64,000 nt of DNA from Epiperipatus broadwayi (GCA_028023455.1 JAQFVV010012496.1:746001-810000), one strand, 5' to 3'. Counted from the stretch's first letter, positions 35,640 through 47,068 are shown. Made by a program: numbers and translations. Notes: a model not told the origin generated them from the letters alone.

Positions 35640-37230
35640 TGTTTAAATTAAAAATTGTATGATCAAATGAGTATGTTACCATGGAGACTGCATTGTGAAG
35701 TTTTCTATAAACCATTGCAAAGACTTCTGTCATAAAAAATGGAAAACAATATAGGAGCTAATGGACATTCTTGTTTAACACCAAACCTTATTTCACAAAC
35801 CTGATACTTTTCATTAGCAGTACCATTTATTCCATATTGTAAAAGCTATAAAATACTAATCAACCATGATAAAATAAGTAAAAATCAATTGATTCTTTCA
35901 TTCCTGATCTTTAGATGTCTATCTGGCAAATGAAATTATTTTTATAATGTTGTTTAATTTTCTAAATCCTGAATTAAGGAGCAGAAACAACTCAAAGTCC
36001 TTAAAAGTATCTTTGTTGTAGTGGATAGTAATAATATTCTCTGAAAATTATTGCAGTCTCTTCTTTATTTTTATTAAGTGGTGCTTTCAAAGCATCCTTA
36101 AATTAGATGGCACAACTCCATATGGCCATATATTCCTAAAAATGATTCCAATAGATATGGTGTTAACTAAGCATTATCATATTTAAAATTTATGTAAGTA
36201 TCTCAATGAGACCTGATATTTTTTAGATTTATGAATATGTAAGACTACATTAACTTCACCATCTAGATGGGTATATCTTTAAAACTAATCATCTTCTTTC
36301 TTGAATCATTATTCAAAAAATAATAAATAAAAAATTTCATAGTTTAGAATATAAAGTATTATCCATGAATTTAATAGATCATGATATAGCTTTCTGAAAG
36401 TCCATTTCTTGTTTTCATTGCATCAAAATAAAATCTAAAATAACCACAATAAAAACTAATATCTGCAGACATTTGAAATTTTAATTTACCAATCACCTTA
36501 AAGTCTTCGGCTTAGAAAACTCCTAATTCAATGTTTTATTCAGTTAAAAATAAATACTACTGGTTTCCTTTTAATCAAGTCACTAATAAAAGAAACATTA
36601 TCTGAAAAACAGTTAAGATTACAATGCACATCTCATGAGAATTCCATCTATAAGAAACGTAATAAAAATGTGATCACAAATAAGAAACTGTGCTTAAAAG
36701 CACAAAGAGCTTTTAAAAAACAAATGTCAAATTTTATACTAACAGTAATTGGAATAGGGTCTATTTTAATGATATCAAAATTTTAATCTTGTAGTGTATT
36801 ATTTTATGATTTTTTTGACATACTGTACTGTAAGTACTCATGTAATACAAATAACGTTTATATTTTGCTTCCTAACTCTATAATGTAATCTATTAAATAA
36901 AATTGCTTCAGAATACTGATTCTAAGGTTGATGATCAAAACATGAACTGTTTGCCAACATTAAATAAAAGCTGATTATTTGACTTTATTGCAGCAATATC
37001 ATTAATTACAGTTATTTGGGACTAAAGTTTACTGCTCCTATCAACGGTGAACTGAAGTCTCCAAAAAGAAATTCATTCTTTTACTACTGCTGATATAGCA
37101 ATTCAGTACAACAATAAATAAAAGTGTTTTTATTCTCTGAATGCTTTGGAATCTAATGTTTGATCATAAGCAGTAATGAAATGGGCTCATATACCATTGT
37201 ATAAAACAAATTTTAATATCTTACTTTTTC
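35640..37230 (-). pseudogene. Decayed non-LTR retrotransposon (EN and RT)
   Basis: Minus-strand frames, heavily interrupted, show pieces in the order of a non-LTR polyprotein. An endonuclease motif LFGDFSSPLIGAV at about 37035-37085 corresponds to the GDFN active-site box of APE-type endonucleases. Much farther on is an RT N-terminal block WPYGVVPSNLRDAL (about 36075-36130), then the FGVKQECPLAPILFSIF block at about 35745-35800, the GVRQGCPLSP-type RT motif. The spacing fits a single element of normal order with internal deletions. No frame is open for more than a few dozen codons. I cannot place the clade. Confidence 0.65.
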
Positions 37231-37247
37231 ATTAACAAAAACCCAAA

Positions 37248-37712
37248 TACTTTTAAGACAGGCTTTAACCTGTATCAAATGTGCTTTGAAATTTATAATA
37301 GTTAAGCAATATCTTTATTTTGCCAATAGAGGGACCTCTCAACCCACAACACAAGCAACTTTTATAAAGATAAGAATGGCTATCTTATGTTTAACCTAAT
37401 TTTCCACTTATATAGGCCAATCCAAATCATCTTGATTTGGGAGCGTTAAGCTGTTTTTCTCTCCACTGTTTAAGTCCACTATTTCCTATACAAATTAACA
37501 TTCATGAAAATTTTGTGATGTACAATAAGATTGGCCTATATAAGTGGAAAATTAGGTTAAAGATAAGAAGGCCACTTTTATCTTTATAAAAGTTGCTATC
37601 GTGTGTTGTGGTTTGAGAGGTCCCTCTATTGTCAAAATAAAGATATTGCTTGACTATTATAAATTTCAAGGTGCATTTGATACAGGTTAAAGCTTGTCTT
37701 AAAAGTATTTAA
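37248..37712. repeat. Fold-back element, about 180-bp arms
   Basis: Arms 37248-37435 and about 37528-37712 are inverted copies. The shared blocks include GAGGGACCTCTCAA, TTTTATAAAGATAA and TTTTCCACTTATATAGGCCA, read in complement on the right. The 90-bp centre differs. It lies between the endonuclease remnant and the Penelope-like RT. Similar architecture occurs at 50090 and 57110. Confidence 0.8.
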
Positions 37713-37829
37713 TTATATTTCCTATTTGCTTAATAAATAATTATAAGTCTAAAAACTCAAATAATAAATTCATCACCATGCAATCCCCTTTTATTGACTT
37801 TGCAAAATCAACCTATTTAATAAAACTTC

Positions 37830-38600
37830 CTTTCTTTTGGAAGACGTGTTTCTTTAAAAGCAGCAGTTAAGAGTTTTAAATATTTGGCAACTTCTTATTG
37901 TTGTCTATTTAAGGTTTTCTTAATGACATCTAATGGATAACCATTTTTCATAAGAGTTTGTTCTATATAGATCTTTTTTTTTTCAAATCACTGGTTTTTT
38001 AACAAATTTCTTTTGCTCTGTTCCATAGTTATAATATAACTCCATATTTTGTGTTTCTAAAGTGATTGGATATATATTATGTTCCTGTATATGTGGGTTT
38101 TTGGTAAGCTGTAGTTTTGATTTTGCCATGAGAGAGTCTTGTCACAAAAATATCTAAGAATGCCAATTTTTGTTCTTGTTCTGATTCTATTGTGAATTGA
38201 AGGGCATATGTTATTGATGTGTTTTCAGAAAGTTTGTAGCAGTGCTTCACCATGTAGCCATACAACAAATGTATCATCCACATTGCAAAACCAAACTTTA
38301 GGTGGATATGGATTAGTCTTCATGGCTGAGATTTCAAGTTCTTCCATGCAAATATTGCTAATCAGAGGTGGAAAAGTGAGCCCATAGCTATTCCTTGAAT
38401 TTGTTGGGAAAATTATTTGTTGTATTGAAAGTAGTTGTTGTTACTGAGAATATTAATAGTTCCATTATACTCCTAATAGAAAGTATTGTTCTGGTGATTA
38501 CAATTGTATATTTGTGAATAAATTTTCCACATCAGAGCCTGCTAGTATACCAGTTCTTTAAATTTTCTTAATTAATTCTACAAAGTGTCAAGAATCCATG
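37830..38600 (-). pseudogene. Penelope-like element reverse transcriptase
   Basis: Minus-strand translation shows Penelope-type RT blocks: QIQGIAMGS followed by LISNICMEELE (about 38330-38405), VDDTFVVW (the catalytic YVDD motif as NVDD, about 38258-38281), then QFTIESEQEQKLAFLDIFVT (about 38125-38190), the FLDVLVTR-type block, and TAYQKPTYTG (about 38080). Downstream pieces resemble the HKYGVI/LWNRAKEI region. Stops and shifts occur throughout. The N-terminal part and any GIY-YIG endonuclease domain are not recognisable. The element is oriented with its 5' side toward the ribozyme core at 39007-39048. Confidence 0.85.
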
Positions 38601-39006
38601 ACAATGGACTGGGTCTTGTATGCCAAAGGACTAAGAACATTGAGAAAAAATCTTTACAAATTTTGGCAAATTAAATGGAACATGATTCTTATGGATTTTA
38701 TTTAGGTAGACCATAAAGATGAGGAATTTTCTAAAATATAATGTTAGTTTACATTTTCTGAATCACAAAAGAAACTGCAATGCTTATATTATTATTAATA
38801 GGTGCAATGCTTTCTGCATGATGCTTATAAACTTTGTTTCTGTACTCTGTATCAGACATATTTTGCTACTTTTCTGTATTCAACACTTAATATGTAAACT
38901 TAAGAGCATGCTAATGCTCCAAACAAGCTTTTTTTTTATTTTTTATTATGATAAATGCTACTACAAGAGAAGGCTTTCAAATCATCTTTATCTTAGATTG
39001 TCCCCA

Positions 39007-39048
39007 TCCCCAGACCAGTTTCGACCTATGGGTCTCTTCAGTGAGGAG
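39007..39048 (-). ncRNA. Hammerhead ribozyme core (type I layout)
   Basis: Read on the minus strand: stem I 5' arm CTCCTCA (39042-39048); core CTGAAGA (39035-39041, fits CTGANGA); stem II GACC-CATA-GGTC (39023-39034, perfect 4 bp with the canonical G-C closing pair); GAAA (39019-39022); then CTGGTC (39013-39018), giving a two-pair stem III and the GTC cleavage triplet; stem I 3' arm TGGGGA (39007-39012). Stem I forms six consecutive pairs with one G-T wobble. Hammerheads with very short stem III are established in Penelope-like elements, and this lies upstream of such an RT on the same strand. Cleavage is predicted after 39013. Confidence 0.72.
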
Positions 39049-39059
39049 TTTGGACATTA

Positions 39060-39155
39060 GAGATAATTCTGACTTTTTATTAATACTTAATATTAGATTA
39101 TGGAAATAATCCAATGTATAAAGACAACTAAAATACCATCATCACAAACCTTCAT
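39060..39155 (+). mobile_element. SINE-2 tail module
   Basis: The AT-rich tail of SINE-2 ('ttaatacttaatattagat', 'aataccatcatcacaaacc') occurs without head or body, directly beside the ribozyme core. It suggests that SINE-2 and the Penelope-like element share terminal sequence. Confidence 0.55.
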
Positions 39156-39584
39156 GAAAAGTAACACAAATTGACATATCATTATATACAAAATTCTGCT
39201 TTCTAACTAATAGTTAATACATATAAGTTAAATATCATGTTCCCTTTATATTTCTTATGTTGTTTCCTCATTTTTAATTTTTACTGGTTTTTATTTTACA
39301 ATGAAGAAAGACAGGTATATCTAAGGCTACTCTTTGGTCCATTATAATAATATGTTAGATGAGTATTCATTATATATAAATTAGTCAGAACTTACCTCAA
39401 TAACTTGTGTTACAAATGATGTCATTTTATTTATGCTTTATCAATTTAGCTTTCAAATTATTGATCAGTTTATTTCATTTATGTTATTCAGAATAATATT
39501 TATTTTTATTTTTATAAAGCACAGACAGTATTCAGAATCTGATATGAAAATCATTGATGTATATTATATATCACTAAAGATCAA

Positions 39585-39668
39585 ACGATCACCATTCTTT
39601 AAGCTCCTTGCATCCATTGATTACTCTGGCTTACACCGAGTGGTGCTACTGTATGGAGAGTTTATCCA
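39585..39668 (+). repeat. Family 4 fragment
   Basis: A single arm of the family ('tgcatccattgattactct', 'gtggtgctactgtatggag'). It runs straight into the endonuclease fragment, and the 129-residue open frame starting at 39433 crosses this boundary, so its N-terminal half is not protein-derived. Confidence 0.6.
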
Positions 39669-40210
39669 GGGTATAAATAGAAAAGAAAAAGAAGAAAAGG
39701 GTGCTGGTATAGGAGTTATGTCAAAAAAATATTTAAATACTGTTAAATGTCAAAAACATTTGTTGTTTGAGATAAGGTTAGGAAAACAAAAATGGATGGT
39801 GGCTATAGTATATAGGTACTGAAGATAGTCAAACTATAATGGAATGGAACAGTAGCATATATAAATGCCTAAATTAAAGAGATATACAGAGTTTCAAAGA
39901 AAGGGGAAGAGATTAATGGTTATAGGAGATATGAATGAGTATTTTGAAGCAATTGATGATGTAGATAACAAGAATAGACAGTTTTTGAAGAATTTTTGTC
40001 AGAGAGTAAATTTGAGCATTGGAAATTTATCAAATATTTATGAGGGACAATACATATGGACTAGAAATAGTACATTTCACACTATATATTATGCATTAGT
40101 AGAGAAAGAGGGAATGAATAAAGTATGAAAAATTAAAGTGTTTGATAATGAAAAATAGTGATCATATTGAAAATAAAAATAAGACAATTTGTTCTAGACA
40201 AATACTCTTC

Positions 40211-40301
<91 letters not shown>

Positions 40302-41035
40302 TAATGACCTGGCTCAACTGATGAGTACTGATTCAGCATGAAATGCATCTTGGGAGTTATTTGTCTTTTATTGTATCTTTATTTATATGAGATTATTTAT
40401 AAAATAAAAAAGAATGGAGAATTATGGAAGTATCTATAATAGAAATGTTTTGTAATGTGATGGAAAATAGTAATAAAAGTAGAAAGGATAGTGAAAGATG
40501 TGGATGGAGAATGAATGAAAAGAATAAGTTAGAAGAATATAAAATAAATGTTGAAGAAACCATGGAAGAGTTGGTTGGGGATGAGTATAAAGACTGGTGT
40601 GGTGAAATTGAGAAAGTGGTAAATAGGGTTTTAGGTGAGAATATTTAGAAGAATAAAAGTAATAAAAACTTAAGAGTAAAAGTGTAAAAAGAGAGGGAAA
40701 AGGCAGGCAGAGAATATAAGTATGAAATTAAGAACAAAAAAAAAAAGAAAAATATGTTAATGTTAAATGGGAAAGTATTTAAAAAAAGAAGTTGGCTAAA
40801 ATAGAAAATTATAGAGAGAGAATGAAGCTAAATAGTAAATTATTGGAAGATATTAATAAAAGTGGAAGAGATGGGATTAAAAAATTGAAAATACTTTAAA
40901 AGAAAGAATACAGGGGAGAGAGAAATAGTAGCACTAGATGATGAGGGAATAGAGCATAGCTCTAGAGAAAAATTTAGAGACTCTCTAAATATGTAATGAA
41001 TATAGAAATGATGTTAGATGTGAAGGACAGAGTGG
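39669..41035 (+). pseudogene. Non-LTR retrotransposon endonuclease and linker
   Basis: Plus-strand frames give an APE-type endonuclease remnant: EEKGAGIGVMSKKYL, QKWMVAIVYRY, then KRLMVIGDMNEYFEAIDD (the GDMN active-site box, 39865-40000), GQYIWTRNSTFHTIYYALVE and an SDH box after a stop near 40160. An AT tract and SINE-like scrap interrupt at 40216-40350. The basic linker follows: EEYKINVEETMEELVGDEYK, WCGEIEKVVNRVLGE and, in other frames, ENYRERMKLNSKLLEDINKS and a DVKDRVV end near 41030. Sequence then switches to a family 4 repeat. The RT half of the same family lies at 44690-45830. Confidence 0.83.
40216..40291. repeat. AT dinucleotide microsatellite
   Basis: About 36 uninterrupted AT units followed by a short GA run. 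It interrupts the non-LTR fragment. Confidence 0.95.
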
Positions 41036-41039
41036 TAAC

Positions 41040-41715
41040 AAATATGAGTATAAACCCACCAAAATATCACATAATCACCATTTTCTATGCTTACACAAAT
41101 TGTTAAATTGGTAGCAAACTCTCCATGTAATAGTGCCACCTAGCGCAAGCCTCAGTAATCAATGGATGCTAGAAGGCTTGTCTATAAAATCCCTATCTAG
41201 TGCTAACTCCTTCAAGACTAATTTTTAGCTTGTGTCTTTCATCGTGAGGAGCCTTGGATCTGAGAGCTTTGCATCTAGATCTTAGTATCCAATGCAACCC
41301 TCCAAACAGCCATCTTTTACCTATATATTTAGCTATAATGCTATGATCTCAAAATGAAAACTCCAATTTAATTCACTTGTGTAGTTATTATAAAACCTCT
41401 AAAATATCACAATATCACCATTTTCTATGTTTGCATGTGCTGTCTAAACAATAGCAGACTCTACAGAGAGTAGTGTCACCCAGTGAAAGTCATAGTGATC
41501 AATGGATGATAGAAGGTTGCATTAGATCCTAAGATCTAGGTGCAGAGCTCTCAGATCCTAAGCTCCTTACTGATGAAGGCCACATGACAGAAACTAGTCT
41601 GGGGATATTAGATGAGTAAGCATGAGATAGAGATTTTATGCACAAACCTTCTGGCATCCACTGATTACTAAGGTTTGCACAGGGTGGCATACTGTCTGAA
41701 GAGTTAACTACATTT
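41040..41715. repeat. Family 4 fold-back with two ribozyme-like cores
   Basis: Two or three arms of the family alternate in orientation. The left arm contains a degraded core on the minus strand (about 41200-41255). The right part contains a plus-strand core: stem I arm CTCCTTA, CTGATGA (41570-41576), a weakened hairpin (41577-41589), GAAA (41590-41593), CTAGTC ending in GTC (41594-41599), and TGGGGA (41600-41605). Stem I pairs six bases as at 39007-39048. A third partial arm begins near 41400. No protein is encoded. Confidence 0.7.
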
Positions 41716-41944
41716 TAACATCTTTTGCACTTAAAATTATTCGAGGGAAAACGTCTATATACATATAAATAAAACTATAATTAGTCTTATATCAATGTTA
41801 GTTGTACAGATATTCATTTATAACTAACTTGTCTACCATAAGTTATATCTTAATATATCAATGGGTTATTGATCTACAACTATTTAACGTGACTGTCATA
41901 TGTTAGCTACTGAGGAAATACACCCATTTATAATCTATCTATAA

Positions 41945-42065
41945 CTTAATATTTATTTAAACAATTACGATTGTAATTAGAGGGGTTTGAACCCGGATTT
42001 TTAAACTCCTTTCAGTCACCCCCTCAATCTTATACAACCGAAACACACGACCACGTAATTAAAAA
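41945..42065 (-). mobile_element. SINE-3 end fragment
   Basis: Carries 'gggtttgaacccggatttt' (about 41980) and the following 'acacacgaccacg' module of a minus-orientation copy. The B-box-like GGTTCAAACCC complement is well preserved. Confidence 0.55.
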
Positions 42066-42465
42066 ATAATAAATGACCTGGTGAAGACATGTATTTAAAT
42101 ATTAAAAATTATTATTGCGTAAAGAACATTTTGTAAGATTAATTCCTATTTTATTTAGTATATATATAAAGTAGCCTACGGCAACAAACAAAAAATGTAA
42201 GAATTTCTTTTTAGGGACAGTTCGTCGTTGTTAACCGAATCTTAGCTAAAATTACTATCGTCTCAATTGAATAAGCATTCATTTTATTATATAACATTGA
42301 TTCCTATGTTATAGTATTGCATATATATATATCCCCAAAATTTATACTGAAGCAACCAAGCTCATAGTTACTGTTAAAATATTATGATATTATTTTTAAT
42401 TCTTTTTACTGTTATTGTATAACGTGGTCAATATTACATTTAGCGTAAGAGTAGACATATTTTTT

Positions 42466-42622
42466 AATTTTAATTAAAGATTAATGAGTTCCAGGAATTA
42501 ATAAAGTAAATTTGGTCTCATGTGAGCCAAGAGAAATTAAACATTTTATAATTCTAATTAAGAATTAAAGTGTTCCAAGAATTAACTAAAATAACATTGG
42601 TCTCACATAAGAAAAGAGAACT
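42466..42622. repeat. Tandem duplication, about 78 bp
   Basis: Units 42466-42545 and 42546-42622 share 'gttcca(g/a)gaattaa' and 'ttggtctcac' blocks with moderate divergence. Confidence 0.65.
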
Positions 42623-42629
42623 TATAAAA

Positions 42630-43585
42630 TTATACTATTCTTTGTTAATAGCAGTAAAACAATTAAAGAAGGGGTTCGAATGCTTTTTTTAACTGATTAT
42701 TTGATGTCAATGAACTATTTTGAAACATAATTCAATTTAAAAAAATACACTATTTGTAGTGTTGATAAATATTTATTTCGTAAATGTAAGCAGAACTGAT
42801 AATATTTAATAAAAAAAAATATAATCAAATAAAAGGACCCGGAGGGGGGGGGGTACAGAAGAGGAAGCAATTTATCATTATGTAAAACAGAATACCCTTA
42901 CACACAAATTTACTCATTATAAAATTGTTTTAAATTATTTTTTATTTGCTATAAGCATTTTTTAAAGAAATAACTGTTATGTATTATATATATGTTTGAG
43001 AAGACAGCCAAGATTTGTCTAATTCAGAAGTTATAATGGAATGTTTAGACTTAATGGTTTGCTATGCATCATTTGCCTAACAAATTATTTTTGAGTCAAA
43101 TTTTGCAGATGTTCTTAAACTTGTGAAATAAATGCTCGTAAAATTGACGCAACAGCTGTTTTTATGTAGAATGACCCATACCAATAAGAAACAATATTTT
43201 GCTACTGTACAATATGTCTCCGTAAGTTAAAAGACAGAAAGATCCCAATAATTTGAGGATCTATTTCATCGTGGCGTGTTAAATTTTAACTTATATAAAC
43301 ACTGGCCAGAAGTTAGAAAACTTAAAATCATATAGGTAGTCGTGCTACGCACTTTAAAAGAAACAAGGGAAAGAAAATGTATATCTTTATATCGATGTAG
43401 CAATGTTTTCTTAATTAATTTTTTGTCTTAATAATTAATTTACCCGGTCACTAGGTCAATTCGTATTTTGATCTTTTTTATTTTTGTATATGATTTTATA
43501 CTTTGATGTTTTTTTTTTAACTTATTGGTAAATACGTTATTATATATCTGATAAATTTAGCAAAAAAAAATGCAGTCACATAAGT
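42630..43585. other. AT-rich intergenic DNA
   Basis: No gene supported. A G homopolymer of about ten bases near 42845-42854 stands out. Confidence 0.45.
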
Positions 43586-43589
43586 AATT

Positions 43590-44075
43590 ATAACGGGATT
43601 TGAACACAAACTTTCAAGATACCTTCAACTATCCAATCTATCTCGTACAATCGATACACATGACCACACAAGTGCGTAAAAGATAAATGATGTCCAATAA
43701 AAGTATTTCGTGCTGAACCAGCACTCATCACTTGGATCAGCTCATCATCTTCCACACACATATATAATTACTGTTCGGTCTAAATTAAGATAGCAAATCT
43801 AAATGACCTCCAGTATTCGTATTTCGTGCTGAAGCAGCACTCAATAGTTGGTCCAAATTTGCTATCTTAATTTACACCGAGCACTGATTATATATGTGTG
43901 GAAGATGATGATCTAGACCAACTGATGAGTGCTGATTCAATACGAAATACACATATTGGAGATCATTTAACTTTTACACACGTGTGTGGTAATGTGTACC
44001 GGTTGTTTGAGATGAGATTGGATAGTTGAAGGGAATTTGAAAGTCTGTGTTCAAATCCCATTTATGATTACTAAC
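43590..44075. repeat. SINE-3 inverted pair (fold-back)
   Basis: A minus copy (43590-43850) and a plus copy (43850-44075) face each other. The outer ends 'taattataacgggatttgaa' (left) and complement of 'gtgttcaaatcccatttatg' (right) are inverted copies extending a few bases beyond the SINE end, so the inverted duplication included flanking DNA. The centre contains a second partial inversion. Confidence 0.7.
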
Positions 44076-44084
44076 TCCAGATAC

Positions 44085-44685
44085 ATAAATTGTATTTGTA
44101 TTCAATCAATCATAAATGTGTGTATTTATGTGTTGAATAAAGATTTAAATTAGAGCTAATGGGAATCTTTTTTTTTTCCAATTAACTTTTATGAAACTAA
44201 TGCAATTTAACTTTCAAACGCAATGTAAGTTTAAAAATACGTAAAAAAGAGCATGTATACAAAGTTAATTTCAAATATTAGATTATGAAACAGATAGATA
44301 GATATGAAGATTCTCTCTTCCTCTATTTACATCTATATTAATAAAGTAACACCAGCATGTTATATTCATAATACCTTTGCTTCTTCTCAATCAACATAAT
44401 CTTTACCAAAAACGATATCTGAAATCATATTGTTTTTCAATAGAAATTTTAATATACAGAATACCTATATTGCATATTAACTTATGTATTAGTTCTTAAA
44501 ATTATTAATGAAACGCATAAAAGTTTATCGCACGTATTTTTCAAAATAAACAAAAATTCTAAAATTATTCCTCATATAATTTGAGATCATATCGTATAGA
44601 ATTTTAACCTATTAAATTATTGTATAATGTTCTTTACATTGAATCCAATCACCTTAAATATTCTCCTTTTCTGTTTAAAAACTTT
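44085..44685. other. AT-rich intergenic DNA
   Basis: No gene or named repeat is supported. It directly precedes the RT fragment. Confidence 0.4.
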
Positions 44686-44689
44686 ATTT

Positions 44690-45835
44690 CTTCTTGTATT
44701 TATTGCAGAAAGATATATTGAAAAAGATAAATGAATTGGTATATGTTTTGTGGATTTAGAAAAGGCATTTGATAGAGTAGTCTGAAATAAAATGATGTCC
44801 ATCTTAAGAGATAAAGGAGTATTTTGGAAAGAAAGACAATTGATTTGGACTGTGTATAATGGTCAAAGGATAAGAGTTAGATTTGGGAGTAAAATGACTG
44901 ATGAAGTGAATATAGAAAGTGGAGTTAGGCAAGGGTATAGTATGTCACCTGTTCTGTTTAATATTTATTTAGAAAATATGCTAAATAATTATTTGGACTG
45001 TTGGTGAGCAAATGTTGTAGGGAGAGTAATAAAGGGTATAAGATTTGCAGATGATATGGCTCTTATTGCTGAGGAGGAAGAGGGTCTTCACAATATGTTG
45101 AATAAATTGCAAGAAGGATGTATGGCATATGGAATGAAGATTAATATTGAAAAGACTAAGTGTTTATGGATAGGGAGAAATGCAAAAAGACTGCAAATTG
45201 GAATCCGTGATAACATGGTTCAACAGGTGAAGGGATTGTGATATTTGAGTAGTTGGTAGAGTGAGGATGGAAGAAGTGAAGATGAAGTTAAAAGAAGAAT
45301 AGCATTGGTAAAAGAGACATTTGTGAAGAGAAGGAAGATATTTTGTAGACTTTTGGAAAAATAATTAAGGAAAGATTAATTAAATGTTATGTGTGGATTG
45401 TATTAATGTATGGCTGTGAGACATGGACACTGAGTAATAGAATTAAGAAACGATTGGAAGCCTTTGAGATGTGGACATGGAGAAGAATGGAAAAAAATCA
45501 GTTGGATGAGTAAAATAACAAATGAAGAAGTTTTGAAAAGAGTAAATGAGGAAAGAAGATTGATTGAGAATATCAGAGAGAGAAAGAGAAACTGGATTGG
45601 ACATATATTAAGAAGAAATTATAGTTTAATGAAAGATGTTTTGGAGGAAATGGTGAGTGAAAATAAAAAGGATGGAAGAGATTGACATTATTGGATGATA
45701 TAAGAGATGGGAAGGCTTATGTGGAATTGAAAAAATGGGCAAGGAAGAGAATGGAATGGAAGGATGGATGAATTGGTGTTGTGACTACTCTCTGGACCCA
45801 TCTATTGGACAGAGTACTATTGATTGATTGATTGA
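44690..45835 (+). pseudogene. Non-LTR retrotransposon RT and C-terminus with tail
   Basis: Broken plus-strand frames give, in order: CFVDLEKAFDRV (RT motif A, about 44745-44785), QRIRVRFGSKM, SGVRQGYSMSPVLFNIYLE (44910-44975), IRFADDMALIAEEEE (YADD-type motif C, about 45040-45075), MKINIEKTKCLWIG, SEDGRSEDEVKRRIA, the C-terminal CETWTL-like piece and RNWIGHILRRN (45585-45620). After the last frame comes 'ggacagagtactattgattg' and an ATTG tetranucleotide tail to about 45835, the type of 3' end seen in RTE-like elements. Stops at 45004 and 45239 and several shifts show it is dead. RT motifs 0-2 are missing. Confidence 0.88.
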
Positions 45836-45945
45836 TTTATCTGTTGGACTATTTTTATCATCTAATTGAATATCTTTAGAAAAATTTAACTTCATTTAAA
45901 TATTCCAAATACATTCATCTGTTAAAAATAGCATACAGTTTGTTT
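45836..45945 (-). mobile_element. SINE-2 tail fragment
   Basis: Inverted tail of SINE-2 ('gttggactatttttatcat', 'attccaaatacattcatct') begins right at the ATTG tail of the non-LTR element. Confidence 0.55.
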
Positions 45946-46092
45946 CTTTTTAACAACCATAGTTATATACATATTCACATCTTTAACGCATAAAGTTTTG
46001 ACCACTTTTTTTCTGTAGTCATTTTCAAGGATCTATAAAATTACATATTTATATATATTATTATTATAAATAAAATTAGTTTATAAAAATGC
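45946..46092 (-). repeat. Inverted module, left copy
   Basis: Reverse complement of 46730-46870 with roughly 85% identity by eye. On the minus strand it contains CTTGAAAATGAC, an A-rich loop and GTGGTCAAAAC, another hairpin-plus-AAAC arrangement. It flanks the RT fragment at 46140-46690 together with the right copy. Confidence 0.7.
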
Positions 46093-46139
46093 ATTTATTA
46101 AAAACCTTCCTTTTCAAACACATAGGCATATTTCCTTTG

Positions 46140-46690
46140 AGTATCAAGTTATTTCTACCAAAAGCACCCCCAACCAAGTTTAATTCTATGATTAATTTCA
46201 TCCATTATGTTTCCATCTGTATTAATAATCTGACCAAGGTATTTGTAACTGTTAACTTCTTCTAACTCATCATAATCAATCTTTATTTTCACATTTTGAG
46301 AAAATCGATTAAACATTACTTTAATCTTTTTAACATTTATCCTTAGTCCCAGTTTACTACTTTCATCTGATAACTCCTGCAACATTTCCTGCAGCTCTAA
46401 AGCATTATTTGCAAAAACAACTACATTGTCTGCAAAATCTAAATGACTTAACTAATCTCCATTTACTTTCACTCCTTTAGCTTCCCATTTTAATCCACAA
46501 AATACTTCTTGCAGCACTGCTGTAAAATGTTTAGGAGATATGGGGTCATTGTCTTACACCCTTCTCAATGTTGACTTTCCCAGTATCATTATGTAATCTA
46601 CTTGTTGCTGTTGCATTTTTATAAATATTCTTTGAAATATGACAATATCCTGGATCTATAACTTGATATACCATTTTAAATTGTTTTTTA
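46140..46690 (-). pseudogene. Non-LTR RT fragment
   Basis: Minus-strand translation shows PGYCHISKNIYKNATA (about 46600-46650), a GKVNIEKGVRQ block, AVLQEVFCGLKWEAKGVKV, HLDFADNVVVFANNALEL (FADD-type motif C with Asn for the second Asp), LGLRINVKKIKVMFN, EEVNSYKYLGQIINTDGNI and EINHRIKLGW. This is the middle of an RTE-like RT, the same family as 27740-29040. The 76-residue open piece is 46155-46385. A stop and the FADN change make it inactive. Both ends stop inside flanking inverted modules. Confidence 0.87.
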
Positions 46691-46729
46691 TTTTAATCTA
46701 TTTTTTATATTATGTTATTGTTTTTATTA

Positions 46730-46870
46730 TAAGGGTATATACATTTTTATATATTAATTTTATTTGTAATAATAATATAAATAAATATGAAATTTCATAG
46801 ATCCTTGAAAATGACTATAAAAAAAAGTGGTCAAACATTGGGTGTTAAAGGTGTGATATGTACGTATGGT
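46730..46870 (+). repeat. Inverted module, right copy
   Basis: Plus-strand partner of 45946-46092. Contains CCTTGAAAATGACTAT, an A-run and GTGGTCAAAC (46803-46836) followed by GTGTTAAAGGTGTG. Confidence 0.7.
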
Positions 46871-47068
46871 TGACAAGAAGAAATAAAGTTTTTTTAAAAG
46901 AAAAGAAGGAGATTATATATGTTGGTTGGATTCAATGAAAAGAACATTATAGTTTATAAGACATATGCATTTTAAAGAAAAAAGGAGGTTTACTATTGCA
47001 GTTGTTAAAAAGTTTGTTATAGAAGTGATAATAAGTAAAATATATTTTTTTATTAAATTATTGCAGTA

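Noticed and set aside
38719-39060. Plus-strand 113-residue frame
   Set aside because: Runs antisense across the ribozyme core and the upstream side of the Penelope-like element; no domain.
40133-40348. Minus-strand open frame rich in Ile-Tyr
   Set aside because: Translation of an AT microsatellite.
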